From NCBI GenBank assembly GCA_019119595.1, contig DWWS01000028.1, forward strand, positions 27,474-91,473: a stretch of DNA of 64,000 nucleotides, written 5' to 3'. The notes beneath the pieces are model-generated. The model searched no databases. It was not told the DNA's origin and was given only the letters and a program-made list of their open reading frames with translations. The DNA comes from Candidatus Eisenbergiella merdavium (GTDB lineage: Bacteria; Bacillota; Clostridia; Lachnospirales; Lachnospiraceae). The position numbers were made by a program, and so were the translations under genes. Within the stretch, counting starts at the first letter, position 1. Every line of letters starts with the position of its first letter. Shown here piece after piece: positions 52,122 through 60,928 of the stretch.

Positions 52122-53507
52122 ATGAGCTTCAGACGAATCACTCCCTGCGGCCCTATTGAGGGCTGCTCCTGCCAGTGGCCGGGCGTGGCGGCTTACAAGG
52201 GCATACGCTATGCTACAGCCAGGCGATGGCAGTATCCGGTTCCCGTCACCCGCTGGGAGGGAACCTACAGCGCCGTCCGCTACGGCGCCTGCTCTTATCA
52301 GCCCCGCGCCTTTTACGACGAGGAGCAGATGCCGGAAAAGGCATTCTACTACAATGAATTCCGCCGGGGCGAGCACTATGACTACAGCGAGGACTGCCTG
52401 TTTTTGAACATCTGGACGCCGGAGGATGCAGGACCCGACGCCCGCCTTCCGGTACTGTTCTATATTCACGGGGGCGGATTTACCGGCGGCTGCGGACATG
52501 AAAAGCATTTCGACGGCCCGGTATGGCCCACACTGGGCGTGATCGCCGTTACCATCAATTACCGCCTTGGGCCGCTGGGCTTCGCCTGCCTGCCAGGCCT
52601 TACAGAGGAAGAGGGTACGCCGTCTTCTCCTGCCGTCACCGGGAACTACGGCCTGTACGACCAGCTCTGCGCGCTGCAGTGGGTGCATGACAACATCGCG
52701 GCCTTTGGCGGCGATCCCAATCGGATCACTCTGATGGGCCAGAGCGCGGGAGCCATGAGCGTCCAGCAGCTCTGCCTTTCTCCGCTGACAGAAGGGCTTG
52801 TATCCGGCGCGGTGATGAGCAGCGGCGGCGGGGTCAGCCCCGCTTTCGGCATCGTACCGGCAGACAAACGCTTTGGCTTCTGGGAAAAGGTGATGAAAAA
52901 AGCAGGCTGCGCGGATACCGACGCTTTCCGGGCGCTGGAGCCTGCCGCTCTGTTCGCCGCATGGAAGACGGTTCAGGAAAAAACAGGCGGACTGACCTGC
53001 TCTCCCGTCATCGACGGCCGTTTGATCCCCGCGGAGGCTGTACACGCCGCTTCGGCAGGCAGGCAGCTTTCCATTCCCTATCTGATGGGCTCCACCAGCC
53101 AGGACATCGTTCCTCCCATCGTGCACAAGATGGCAAAGGGCTGGTGCCGCCTGCAGGCCGATCAGGGCCGGTGCCCCTCCTACGCCTGGTTCTTTGACCG
53201 CCGCCTGCCGGGCGACGACAACGGAGCCTGGCACAGCAGCGACCTGTGGTACTGGTTCGGCACGCTGGATCACTGCTGGCGTCCCATGACCGATGCCGAC
53301 CGGAGCCTGAGCCGGCAGATGGCACGGTATCTGACCCGCTTCGCCGCCACCGGAGATCCTAACGATGAGGGCCTTCCCGTATGGGAGCCCATCTGCAAGG
53401 GCCAGAACCGGGTGCTTCGCCTGGGCGAGGGAGAAACCCGCATGGGCGGCGTTAATATGGCAAAGCTGACCAAAACCATGATGACAAACAGAGCGGTTGG
53501 CGAATAG
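52122..53507 (+). CDS. Type-B carboxylesterase
   Basis: A 461-residue alpha/beta hydrolase. Seen: GIRYA, SEDCLFLNIWTPED near residue 90, the oxyanion loop YIHGGGFTGG near residue 113, the nucleophile elbow GQSAGAMSV near residue 207, and a late histidine in the DLWYWFGTL region. No signal peptide is present, so it acts in the cytoplasm. Esterases of this family cut carboxylic esters, including acylated sugars and plant esters. The start at 52122 follows GGAGG by five bases; a second ATG six bases upstream overlaps that site. It ends the operon, before a strong terminator. Confidence 0.94.
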   Translation: MSFRRITPCGPIEGCSCQWPGVAAYKGIRYATARRWQYPVPVTRWEGTYSAVRYGACSYQPRAFYDEEQMPEKAFYYNEFRRGEHYDYSEDCLFLNIWTPEDAGPDARLPVLFYIHGGGFTGGCGHEKHFDGPVWPTLGVIAVTINYRLGPLGFACLPGLTEEEGTPSSPAVTGNYGLYDQLCALQWVHDNIAAFGGDPNRITLMGQSAGAMSVQQLCLSPLTEGLVSGAVMSSGGGVSPAFGIVPADKRFGFWEKVMKKAGCADTDAFRALEPAALFAAWKTVQEKTGGLTCSPVIDGRLIPAEAVHAASAGRQLSIPYLMGSTSQDIVPPIVHKMAKGWCRLQADQGRCPSYAWFFDRRLPGDDNGAWHSSDLWYWFGTLDHCWRPMTDADRSLSRQMARYLTRFAATGDPNDEGLPVWEPICKGQNRVLRLGEGETRMGGVNMAKLTKTMMTNRAVGE

Positions 53508-53522
53508 CCGGGACAACCAATA

Positions 53523-53570
53523 GGGCGCGCGGCACACAGGAGACTTTCCCTGTGCCGTACGCCCTTCTTT
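53523..53570 (+). terminator. Terminator of the symporter-creatininase-esterase operon
   Basis: GGGCG-CGCGGCACA arms pair with TGTGCCG-CGCCC around an AGACTTT-centred loop; TTCTTT follows. Confidence 0.8.
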
Positions 53571-53618
53571 CCTATCCATGTGCCTTTTTACGGCCTGTTC
53601 TCCGTCTCTTTTTGTCCT

Positions 53619-54626
53619 CTACTGTTCCCTGCTTTTATGAACCGCATTGCTGATCCCGAGCACGGCGGTAAACAGAACCCCTGCGGAAGGCCACAGGATC
53701 CAGGTACGCTCCCATTCCATGGTGTAAAAGCTCCATCCCAGGTAGATCGCCGTGACCGCGCACCAGTAGACCACAGTGACCGTCCCGTTCCATTTATTCT
53801 CCGCCTTCTTCTGCCGGGTATAGTCTCCCTCCTCCAGAAGCTTCTGGAAGGAACCGAACACCACGCCGGTCCTGACCAGAAGGAACACGCCCGCCGCCAC
53901 GATCGCCAGGCACAGCAGAACGCCATATTCTCCCATCATTTCCATACCGGACAAAAACAGCGGGATGGCGCTGAAGATGCACAGGCTGACGCCGATGATC
54001 AGCATCGCTCCATGGGCGGACTCATAGGCTTTCTTTCTTTTTTCCACAAGACCGGTCACGCCGTAGGCCAGCTCGACGGGTTCCTCTTCCAGATATTCGA
54101 AGGGCTCCAGCTTCCTTCCCCAGTAAAGGAACAGTGCCACCGCTGCCGCCACCATGACAAGAAGGATCGTCAGGCCCGCCCCTGCCGCCGCATCCACTGA
54201 AAGCGCAAAGCCGCTCCCTTTTGCGGAAAGGATAAAAAGAAAGATCAGCGGGATAGGCGAAAGGATGCAGGCCGCAACGCCGGAAGCGATCCAGGGCGCT
54301 GCGGCGCGGGACAGATCCATAAATAGATTCGCTTCCTCCAGAGATATCGTCTTTACCGGGCCATCGGGCTCCAGGAACGTCCCCGGCCGCGCCGATTCCA
54401 AAAGCCCATCCTCCCTCTCTTCCAGTTCTTCCGAATCCTTCAGCAGGTAATCGGTGCTCACGCCAAAGATTTCGCTCAGCTTCAATATTTTATCCAGGTC
54501 AGGCACGGACGCCGCGCTCTCCCATTTGGATACGGACTGCCTAGACACGCTAAGCCGCCCGGCCAGCTCCTCCTGTGACCAGCCGTTCTTTTTTCTTAAT
54601 TCCGCTATTTTATCCGCTAATATCAT
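53619..54626 (-). CDS. XRE-type regulator fused to a six-segment membrane domain
   Basis: A 335-residue protein. Seen: an N-terminal helix-turn-helix (IAELRKKNGWSQEELAGRLSVSRQSVSKWES, about residues 6-36), a linker, then about six hydrophobic segments between residues 115 and 335. Such membrane-tethered XRE regulators are frequent in clostridia; they may sense membrane or envelope state, but no target is known here. The MILADKIAEL start at 54626 follows GGAGG by eight bases; the longer reading frame upstream lacks a ribosome site. It is a lone gene, convergent with the esterase operon terminator. Confidence 0.87.
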   Translation of the reverse strand: MILADKIAELRKKNGWSQEELAGRLSVSRQSVSKWESAASVPDLDKILKLSEIFGVSTDYLLKDSEELEEREDGLLESARPGTFLEPDGPVKTISLEEANLFMDLSRAAAPWIASGVAACILSPIPLIFLFILSAKGSGFALSVDAAAGAGLTILLVMVAAAVALFLYWGRKLEPFEYLEEEPVELAYGVTGLVEKRKKAYESAHGAMLIIGVSLCIFSAIPLFLSGMEMMGEYGVLLCLAIVAAGVFLLVRTGVVFGSFQKLLEEGDYTRQKKAENKWNGTVTVVYWCAVTAIYLGWSFYTMEWERTWILWPSAGVLFTAVLGISNAVHKSREQ

Positions 54627-54900
54627 GCCAATCTCCTCCAGTTTCCAGTCCTGCTCTTTTTTCTTTGTCTTTTTTTCTCTGTCTTTCCTTCTGCGCAGTC
54701 GTTTCGACACTCTCAATATAGCAGAAAGTCTGCGCGCAGGCTACCAGGCGCGCTTGGAAATCTGTCAACCGGCGGTTGCGGGGCAGGATTTTTGCGGAAT
54801 AAATATATCTTCGAGGCGAAAAGAGAAAAAGGCAGATAGAAGACAGGAGAAGGGAATAGGGATGCGCAGCGGTCATAAGAGAAACGGCTCGTTCAGCAAT

Positions 54901-55170
54901 TCATGAATTCATAATTTCCAGCATCATTCTCGCCCCAAGCTTAAAGCCGTCAATAAACATTTCACCGGTTTCAAAGGAAAGGTCGTCCTCCTCCATGATC
55001 CGCAAAAATTTTTCATACAACGCCTGATCGGTTTCTTTCAGGGCTCTGGCAAACTCTCCGCGCGATTTCAAAATTCTCTCCACGGCTTCTCTGTGCTCTT
55101 CTGTGCGGGGACGATACTGCTCCGCCGGAGAAATTTTCCCTTCATACAGCTGCTGCAGAATTGACTCCAT
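54901..55170 (-). CDS. Small clostridial protein, DUF6809 family
   Basis: An 89-residue, mainly helical, acidic protein. Seen: the N-terminal MESILQQLYEGKISPAEQYRP and C-terminal FIDGFKLGARMMLEIM phrases, which I recall as the DUF6809 signature. These proteins are common in Lachnospiraceae and often sit near mobile or regulatory genes; function is unknown. The start at 55170 follows AAGGAGG by five bases. It is a lone gene upstream of the membrane XRE gene with an AT-rich, TATAT-rich promoter region. Confidence 0.82.
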   Translation of the reverse strand: MESILQQLYEGKISPAEQYRPRTEEHREAVERILKSRGEFARALKETDQALYEKFLRIMEEDDLSFETGEMFIDGFKLGARMMLEIMNS

Positions 55171-55311
55171 AAAAACCTCCTTCTTAAGCATACATATATA
55201 GTTTATCTATATATTGTATTTTAATATTCTATATATTGTTATTTGTATTTTATCATATATTGCGTAAATTTCAAGGAAAAACACCCGCAGCATACTCCGA
55301 ACATACAGGAA

Positions 55312-55345
55312 ACAGCCGCCAACCCTTTCAACGGTTGACGGCTGT
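55312..55345 (-). terminator. Terminator of the three-esterase operon
   Basis: ACAGCCGTCAACC pairs with GGTTGGCGGCTGT around an 8-base loop, followed by TTTCC. The T run is weak, so efficiency is uncertain. Confidence 0.65.
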
Positions 55346-55389
55346 CTGCAATTTTTTCAAATTCTTTCCCGATAAACGGTTATCGTATC

Positions 55390-56199
55390 TTATCCCTTTT
55401 CTGCCGGAAGCCAGTCATACATGGCGCGCTCGAGAGCCTTATTCCAGAAATGGAAGTCATGAATGCCCTCACAGGAAAATTCCGTCACGTCGCCTCCTCT
55501 TCTGGAGAATTCCTCCATCAGCCTCTTATGAACTCCGTAAACCGGCGCATCCTCCGTTCCGCAGGCGGAAAACAGCCTTGGAAGCGGATATCCGGATTCC
55601 GCGTACTGTTCAAGGAGCTGAAAATTATCGTTTGGTCCGCCGGAAACCTCATCCAGCTTTCCATATACCGTTTCCATCAAGCGGGCTGTTTCCGGACGTT
55701 TCTTATAATATTCCAGACGGTCCATGATATCCACACCGCCTGAAAAATTCAGAAGGTGAGAAAAGGTTTCGGGCCAGGTAAGCGCCCATTTCACCGCTCC
55801 GTAGCCTCCCATTGACAATCCGCCCACAAAGGTATCCTCCCTTTCTGTGCTCAGCGGAAACATGGCCCGCATCGCAGGAAGAAATTCCTTCTGCAGAAAC
55901 GTCAGATTCTGCGGCCCGCATACCCAGTCCGAATAATGCCCGTTATTTCCGTCCGGGCAGACAACCGCGATCCCGCATTCCTCTGCAAACAGCTCCACTT
56001 GGGAATATCGCTGCCAGTCTGAGCTGTTTCCGGTATAACCATGAAGCAGCACCAGCGTGCGGAATTTTCTGTCCGTCCGGAAGCGTTCCCCGTCAGAAAG
56101 CGTCTCCGCCTCTCTGCCGGTGAGGGAAGGCAGACATACATCTGCCGTCACCTGCTTTGCAAGGATCTTCGAGAAAAAGGTACAATGTATGGATGCCAT
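55390..56199 (-). CDS. Alpha/beta hydrolase, tributyrin-esterase/EstA-like
   Basis: A 269-residue enzyme. Seen: an oxyanion loop LLHGYTGNSSDW near residue 51, the nucleophile elbow GGLSMGGYGAVKWALTWPE near residue 125, and a C-terminal GIHDFHFWNKALE with the likely catalytic histidine. It belongs to the esterase D / feruloyl-esterase-like group that cleaves short-chain or aromatic acyl esters. GGGAGG lies eight bases before the ATG. It has no signal peptide. It is the last gene of the seven-gene operon, 21 bases after the MFS gene, and the third esterase-type hydrolase in it. Confidence 0.91.
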   Translation of the reverse strand: MASIHCTFFSKILAKQVTADVCLPSLTGREAETLSDGERFRTDRKFRTLVLLHGYTGNSSDWQRYSQVELFAEECGIAVVCPDGNNGHYSDWVCGPQNLTFLQKEFLPAMRAMFPLSTEREDTFVGGLSMGGYGAVKWALTWPETFSHLLNFSGGVDIMDRLEYYKKRPETARLMETVYGKLDEVSGGPNDNFQLLEQYAESGYPLPRLFSACGTEDAPVYGVHKRLMEEFSRRGGDVTEFSCEGIHDFHFWNKALERAMYDWLPAEKG

Positions 56200-56220
56200 A
56201 TTCGTTTCCTCCCAATACCG

Positions 56221-57435
56221 TTATTTCGCCGCTTCCGGCTGAACCGTTTTATCTTCCTCCGTTTTCCTCGCGCGGTAGAACAAAAGGATAATGAAGAACG
56301 CCGCCACAGCGCATCCTGCCGTCACCGCATAGGTGCTGTGGTATCCAACGTTGTCCACCAGAATTCCCACGATCGTTCCGGCGACGATCGCGCCGAAATC
56401 CGCTCCCATATACATGGTTCCGGAAGCAACGCCTGCCCGCTCCGGCTCCACAGCTTCCACGCAGGCTGCGATCATGGGAGCCTGGAAGCCTCCATGTCCG
56501 AGCGCATAGATGACCGCCGCCGCAAGATACAGGAAATAGTTTTCCGTGAAGGCGAAAATCGAAAGTCCGGCTGCCAGGCAGATCATGCATACCAGCAGTG
56601 TCTTTTTATTACCGATCTTATCCGCCACAATACCGCCAAGCCCTCTTGTAAAAATATTGCAGCCGTTATATACGCTCATCCAGGCCGCAAACACGCCAAG
56701 CCCGATGGCTTCATCAAAAACCAGCAGATTCATCATGATGGAGGTAAAGCAGATGCCGCAGAAAATATTGGCGAGCACGATGGGCCAGCACTCCACAGCG
56801 AACACATCTCCCAGGCGGAAGGCATTCTTCTCCTTCTTCTTCTTTTCGTCCGGAGCCGCTTCCTCCTGCGTTTTGTCAAATTTCAGCATACAGGTAAATA
56901 CGATTGCGAGCACCGCGCAGACCGCCGCGATCACACAGACAAACGCATATCCGAACGAATCCTTGCAGGCGACGATAATGCTGGGAGATACAATTCCCGT
57001 TATCATCGGTATCGTCATATAGATTCCCAACGCCTGGGAATATCTCGCTCTGGGAACGGACTTGGAAACCAGAGCCGGCAGGCAGGTCCCCACCATTCCG
57101 AAGCCGATTCCCCTGATGATCTGGGCCAGAATGAACATTGCCACATTTCCGCTCACGGCAAAGGCCAGATAGGAAAGCGTAGCAATTCCCAGCGATACTG
57201 CAAGCACCCCTTTGGGATTCAGCTTACTGACCAGAGAGCCGGAAACCGGACGCATTACCAGACACAAAATGGAATAGGCCGAGGAGATCGATCCAAACAG
57301 AGTCATGGACATTCCGAGCTCCGTCGTCCCATGCACGGTCAGATGCGTTGTCGCAAATCCCATAGCCAGCGTATACAGCGTGTTGATCAGAATCATCAGG
57401 ATATAATTTTTGTTTACAAAAGATTCTCTTTTCAT
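56221..57435 (-). CDS. MFS transporter
   Basis: A 404-residue membrane protein with 12 segments in two halves. Seen: MILINTLYTLAMGFATTHLTVHG at the start, GSISSAYSILCLVMRPVSGSLVSKLNPKGV with the motif A-like loop, and an acidic Lys/Glu-rich central loop (KFDKTQEEAAPDEKKKKEKNA). I chose MKRESFVN at 57435; GGGGGAG lies upstream and the previous stop is one base away, implying coupled translation. It may export products or take up a substrate of the esterases. The substrate cannot be predicted. Confidence 0.9.
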   Translation of the reverse strand: MKRESFVNKNYILMILINTLYTLAMGFATTHLTVHGTTELGMSMTLFGSISSAYSILCLVMRPVSGSLVSKLNPKGVLAVSLGIATLSYLAFAVSGNVAMFILAQIIRGIGFGMVGTCLPALVSKSVPRARYSQALGIYMTIPMITGIVSPSIIVACKDSFGYAFVCVIAAVCAVLAIVFTCMLKFDKTQEEAAPDEKKKKEKNAFRLGDVFAVECWPIVLANIFCGICFTSIMMNLLVFDEAIGLGVFAAWMSVYNGCNIFTRGLGGIVADKIGNKKTLLVCMICLAAGLSIFAFTENYFLYLAAAVIYALGHGGFQAPMIAACVEAVEPERAGVASGTMYMGADFGAIVAGTIVGILVDNVGYHSTYAVTAGCAVAAFFIILLFYRARKTEEDKTVQPEAAK

Positions 57436-57436
57436 G

Positions 57437-58213
57437 TCAGTTCTCCCCCTTCTTTTCTCTTTCGATCTCTTCAAGCGCCAGACGTATTGAGGCATCCACG
57501 GTCTCCCAGGAATGAATTCCCGGAAGCAGTTCAAATCCGTGCGGTATTCCCCACAGCTTCATTTTCTCACTGAGCCTCACACAGGGTACCCGCGCAAGAG
57601 GATCCTCGCTTCCGCAGTAAAACAGCATGCGCGGGAACGCCTTCCCGGCGTTTTTCCAATCCTCCACAAACCGCTCCGGATTATAAATCGAATTTTCAAA
57701 TGTCATGCCGTCGCTGATGCCGTCAAACATTCGTTCCAGCAGTCCCGGATACATCCCCTTAATATCCTTATACAGCCCGTACGCATCCACATTTCCGCCG
57801 CTGCAGCAGATGATGTTTCCATACAGCTCGGGATGGTGCAGTCCGATCCGAAGAGCCATATATGCAGCCCGTGACCAGCCTGTGATATAGTTGTCCTCCG
57901 GTCTGTCGGACAGCAGTTCCCTTTCTCTGAGATATTCCGGCAACTCTCTGGTCAGAAAGGTCTCAAAGAAATAATGTCCGTCCTCGATATCCCTTCCTCC
58001 CCAGGATTTTGAGCTGTCCACCTCCACCACGGCCAGCCCGGCTCTTTCAGCATATTCCTCAATTCCCGTGTGCTCAAACCATTCCCGGCAGCTTCCCGGG
58101 CCGTCAATCCACAATACAGGAAGCGGCCCCTTAACTCCCTTTGGAATTCCTGCCGTTACCATGGTTTCTTCCCCGAGCGCCCGGGAAAACCAGGTATATT
58201 CCTTTTTTTCCAT
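57437..58213 (-). CDS. Alpha/beta hydrolase with atypical GWSRA nucleophile elbow
   Basis: A 258-residue protein. Seen: VLWIDGPGSCREWFE near residue 33, an elbow reading ITGWSRAAYMALRIGLHHPELYG near residue 110, YCGSEDPLA (likely acid residue) near 198, and GIHSWETVDASI near 233 (likely histidine). The elbow has alanine where the usual G-x-S-x-G has its last glycine, so the active site is altered; the catalytic residues themselves seem present. It resembles the esterase D/PHB depolymerase-like group. It is followed one base later by the MFS gene and lies 31 bases after another esterase, in the same operon. Confidence 0.85.
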   Translation of the reverse strand: MEKKEYTWFSRALGEETMVTAGIPKGVKGPLPVLWIDGPGSCREWFEHTGIEEYAERAGLAVVEVDSSKSWGGRDIEDGHYFFETFLTRELPEYLRERELLSDRPEDNYITGWSRAAYMALRIGLHHPELYGNIICCSGGNVDAYGLYKDIKGMYPGLLERMFDGISDGMTFENSIYNPERFVEDWKNAGKAFPRMLFYCGSEDPLARVPCVRLSEKMKLWGIPHGFELLPGIHSWETVDASIRLALEEIEREKKGEN

Positions 58214-58244
58214 ACCCTTTCCTTATCCTCCCCGATTTTATTTT

Positions 58245-59057
58245 TTATCTGTACAGGTTCTTCAGCCAGTTCACCGCCATTTCTCCCCACAGCCGCGTAT
58301 TGCACAGATCCTCCCTGTTCTCATATCCGTCAAGCCCTTTCAGCGCCGCACAACGGTCCGGATCGCTGAAAATATGCAGCTCGCACTCCACTCCGGCATC
58401 CTTGCAGGCCTTTGCATAGAGGGTTGAAAAGCCGGGGAAATCAGACGATGTTTTCCACAAAAACGCGGGCGGCGTATTCTGGCTGACAAATTTGTGGCTT
58501 GTCAGAGACGCATAATCCGCCCACCGGCTTCCCGGTTCTCCGATCAGGTTCTCCGGTCCGCCCGGCCCGGCCTGCGCCAGAATCTCCTTCGGTTTCTGAA
58601 AAAAGTCCTCAAAGGTGGTGGGCGTATAGCCGGTTACCGTTGCATTGGGTCTGTTTCCTCCAAACGGGATATCCGTTCCCTCCCTGCTCGCATCGTCCTG
58701 CCACAGGGTTGCGAGCATCGTCGCGGCATGCGCTCCGGCAGAAAATCCGACCAGGGTGATCTGATCCGGGTTTACACCGTATTTTGCCGCGTTTTTCCGG
58801 ATTTCCCAGACCGCTCTTGACCCTTCCAGAAGCGGCGCGGGATAGTGCGCTTCCTCGTTTATGGAATACATCAGAACGAACGGCTGAAATCCCCTTTTGC
58901 GGAAGAATTCCACAACCGGCTGATGTTCCGCATCGCTGAGCATCCGATATCCTCCTCCGGGATAGATCAGCACCGCAGGATTCGGCCCTCCGCCGATCGG
59001 TTCATAAATTTCAAGAACCGCGTCCTTGTTAACAGGTGACATTGCAGCTTTTTCCAT
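58245..59057 (-). CDS. Alpha/beta hydrolase, acetyl-xylan-esterase/BD-FAE-like
   Basis: A 270-residue enzyme. Seen: the oxyanion loop VLIYPGGGYRMLSDAEHQPVVEFFRKRGF near residue 30, the nucleophile elbow VGFSAGAHAATML near residue 104, and an acidic residue in FLWKTSSDFPG near 196. It matches the carbohydrate acyl-esterase group that removes acetyl or feruloyl esters from sugars. No signal peptide is present, so it should act on imported compounds. AGGAGG lies eight bases before the ATG. It directly follows the ABC permease gene (15 bases), which strongly suggests that the imported compound is its substrate. Confidence 0.9.
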   Translation of the reverse strand: MEKAAMSPVNKDAVLEIYEPIGGGPNPAVLIYPGGGYRMLSDAEHQPVVEFFRKRGFQPFVLMYSINEEAHYPAPLLEGSRAVWEIRKNAAKYGVNPDQITLVGFSAGAHAATMLATLWQDDASREGTDIPFGGNRPNATVTGYTPTTFEDFFQKPKEILAQAGPGGPENLIGEPGSRWADYASLTSHKFVSQNTPPAFLWKTSSDFPGFSTLYAKACKDAGVECELHIFSDPDRCAALKGLDGYENREDLCNTRLWGEMAVNWLKNLYR

Positions 59058-59072
59058 GTTCTTTTCCTCCTG

Positions 59073-59963
59073 CTATCCTTTTACTCCTCCAATCATGATC
59101 CCTTTTACAAACGAACGCTGAAAAAAGGGGTAGACTGCCAAAATGGGAACCAGAGCCACCACAGCTACCGCCATACGGATTCCCACGGACGGCACCGCCG
59201 CTCCGGCGGCCTGCAGCTCCGCTACATTTGTCTGTGTATTTAAAAATTCTGCATTGGATATCATCCGGTTCAGCAGATTCTGAATGCCATAAAGGTCTGT
59301 TCTTCGCACAAGATAATACAGGCCGTTCTGCCAGTCGTTCCAATATGCCAGTCCGGCAAGGAGCCCGATCGTGGATATCATGGGCCTTGAAAGGGGAAGA
59401 ACGATCTTTTTCAGGACCCTGAATTCCCCCGCCCCGTCGATCCTCGCCGCTTCCAGAATTTCCTCCGGAATGCCGGTGGAAAAGCTGGTGCGCATGATGA
59501 TCACATAAAACGGATTCAGCATCAGATTCGGCACGATCAGCGCCGCGAGCGTATCCTTGATGTGAAAGGTCTGCGTCCACATCATATACGAGGGAACCAG
59601 CCCTCCATGAAACAGCATGGTAAAAAACAGATAAAAGGAAACTGCCGTTCTTCCTCTCAGCCGTCTGCGGGACAGCGGATATGCAAGAAGAACCGTCATC
59701 GCCACGTTACAGCAGGTTCCCACAGCCGTAACCAGAATGCTGACCCCGTAAGACCGCAGAATCTTTTCCCCGGCGGAAAGCAGATAGCGGTACGCCGCCA
59801 GACTCAAACTCTCCGGGAAAAAAGAATATCCATGATTGATGAGCGCATTTTCTTCTGTAAAGGAACAAATAACCAGAAGGATAAACGGAACAATGCAGAC
59901 CAGCGACAGAAAGCACATCACAGCATGTATGGCCGCATGAATTCCCTTTTTATCGGTTATCAT
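59073..59963 (-). CDS. Sugar ABC transporter permease, LplC type
   Basis: A 296-residue permease with six membrane segments. Seen: the opening CFLSLVCIVPFILLVICSFTEENAL, the ATPase-contact loop LEAARIDGAGEFRVLKKIVLPLSRP, and the tail QRSFVKGIMIGGVKG. The MITDKKG start at 59963 follows GGGAGG by eight bases; the longer frame overlaps the preceding gene. It is the third gene of the operon. With its partner and the binding protein it imports a sugar-like compound. Confidence 0.93.
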   Translation of the reverse strand: MITDKKGIHAAIHAVMCFLSLVCIVPFILLVICSFTEENALINHGYSFFPESLSLAAYRYLLSAGEKILRSYGVSILVTAVGTCCNVAMTVLLAYPLSRRRLRGRTAVSFYLFFTMLFHGGLVPSYMMWTQTFHIKDTLAALIVPNLMLNPFYVIIMRTSFSTGIPEEILEAARIDGAGEFRVLKKIVLPLSRPMISTIGLLAGLAYWNDWQNGLYYLVRRTDLYGIQNLLNRMISNAEFLNTQTNVAELQAAGAAVPSVGIRMAVAVVALVPILAVYPFFQRSFVKGIMIGGVKG

Positions 59964-59982
59964 CCATTCACCTCCCCGATGT

Positions 59983-60906
59983 TCAGAACAGCGCGCTGTC
60001 CTCTTCCACTCTTCTGACGGCCCAGTTTGCCGCAAGCACTACCAGAAAGCCCAGAATCGACTGCAGGAAGCCTGCCGCGCTGCTCCTTCCCACATCGTTC
60101 AGCTCAAGCAGCCCGCGGTACACATAGGTATCGATGGTATTGGTGGTGCTGTATAAAAGACCGCTGTTCATCGGAACCTGATAGAACAGTCCGAAATCCG
60201 AATAAAACATCCGTCCGATCTGCAGAAGCGTGAGCGTGATCATGGTCGGTTTTAAGAAGGGCAGCGTGATAAAACTGATCTGCTGCCAGGCCGACGCCCC
60301 GTCCACAACCGCCGCTTCGTAGTAGGTCTTATCAATGCCGATCAGCGTTGCGTAATACATGATGGACTGATAGCCGAAGGATTTCCAGAGATAGACCAGC
60401 ACAAGGATCACCGGCCAGTATGCAGGACTTGTGTACCAGTTTACCGGCTCCATTCCAAGCGGCCTGAGGATGCTGTTGTTGATCAGTCCGTTGTCCCCGC
60501 TGAGAAAGGCGTATACGATGTAGCTGACGATCACCCAGGAGATCAGCCAGGGGATCAGGATGACTGTCTGATAAAATCTTTTGGATCGTCTCCCGTATAC
60601 CGCATCCAGCAGAATGGCGACCGCCGCCGAAAGGATCGTGCCGAAAAGCAGAAAGGCCAGATTATAACCGACCGTGTTCCGAAATATTTCAGACGCGTCT
60701 CCCGCCCGGAACAGATAGGTAAAGTTGCTTAAGCCCACCCAGGGACTTTTCCATATTCCCAGACCGTAATTTACCTTTTTGAATGCAAGCAGCAATCCGG
60801 CCATGGGGATATAGTTGTTGATCAGAATATAGACAAGACCGGGCAGCATCATCAGATACAGCGGCCATGTGCCTTTCTTTTGCTTCTTCCGTCTTTTCCG
60901 TTTCAT
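59983..60906 (-). CDS. Sugar ABC transporter permease, LplB type
   Basis: A 307-residue permease. Seen: a strongly basic N-terminus (MKRKRRKKQKK), the opening WPLYLMMLPGLVYILINNYIPMAG, the loop FKKVNYGLGIWKSPWVGLSNF, and the EAA-like YEAAVVDGASAWQQISFITLPF. The start is uncertain: the good GGGAGG site overlaps the stop of the binding-protein gene and lies 18 bases from ATG 60906, further than usual, yet no other start lies between them. Functionally it pairs with the downstream permease. Confidence 0.9.
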   Translation of the reverse strand: MKRKRRKKQKKGTWPLYLMMLPGLVYILINNYIPMAGLLLAFKKVNYGLGIWKSPWVGLSNFTYLFRAGDASEIFRNTVGYNLAFLLFGTILSAAVAILLDAVYGRRSKRFYQTVILIPWLISWVIVSYIVYAFLSGDNGLINNSILRPLGMEPVNWYTSPAYWPVILVLVYLWKSFGYQSIMYYATLIGIDKTYYEAAVVDGASAWQQISFITLPFLKPTMITLTLLQIGRMFYSDFGLFYQVPMNSGLLYSTTNTIDTYVYRGLLELNDVGRSSAAGFLQSILGFLVVLAANWAVRRVEEDSALF

Positions 60907-60928
60907 TTTCTTAAGCCGAGCGGCCTCC

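Noticed and set aside
49830..53579. Minus-strand open frame of 1249 codons antisense to the symporter-creatininase-esterase operon
   Set aside because: It spans three well-supported plus-strand genes and their gaps, has no ribosome site and shows no recognisable domain; it is a by-product of codon bias.
56041..57573. Plus-strand open frame of 510 codons opposite the MFS transporter
   Set aside because: Antisense shadow; the minus-strand frame has a clear membrane protein with a ribosome site.
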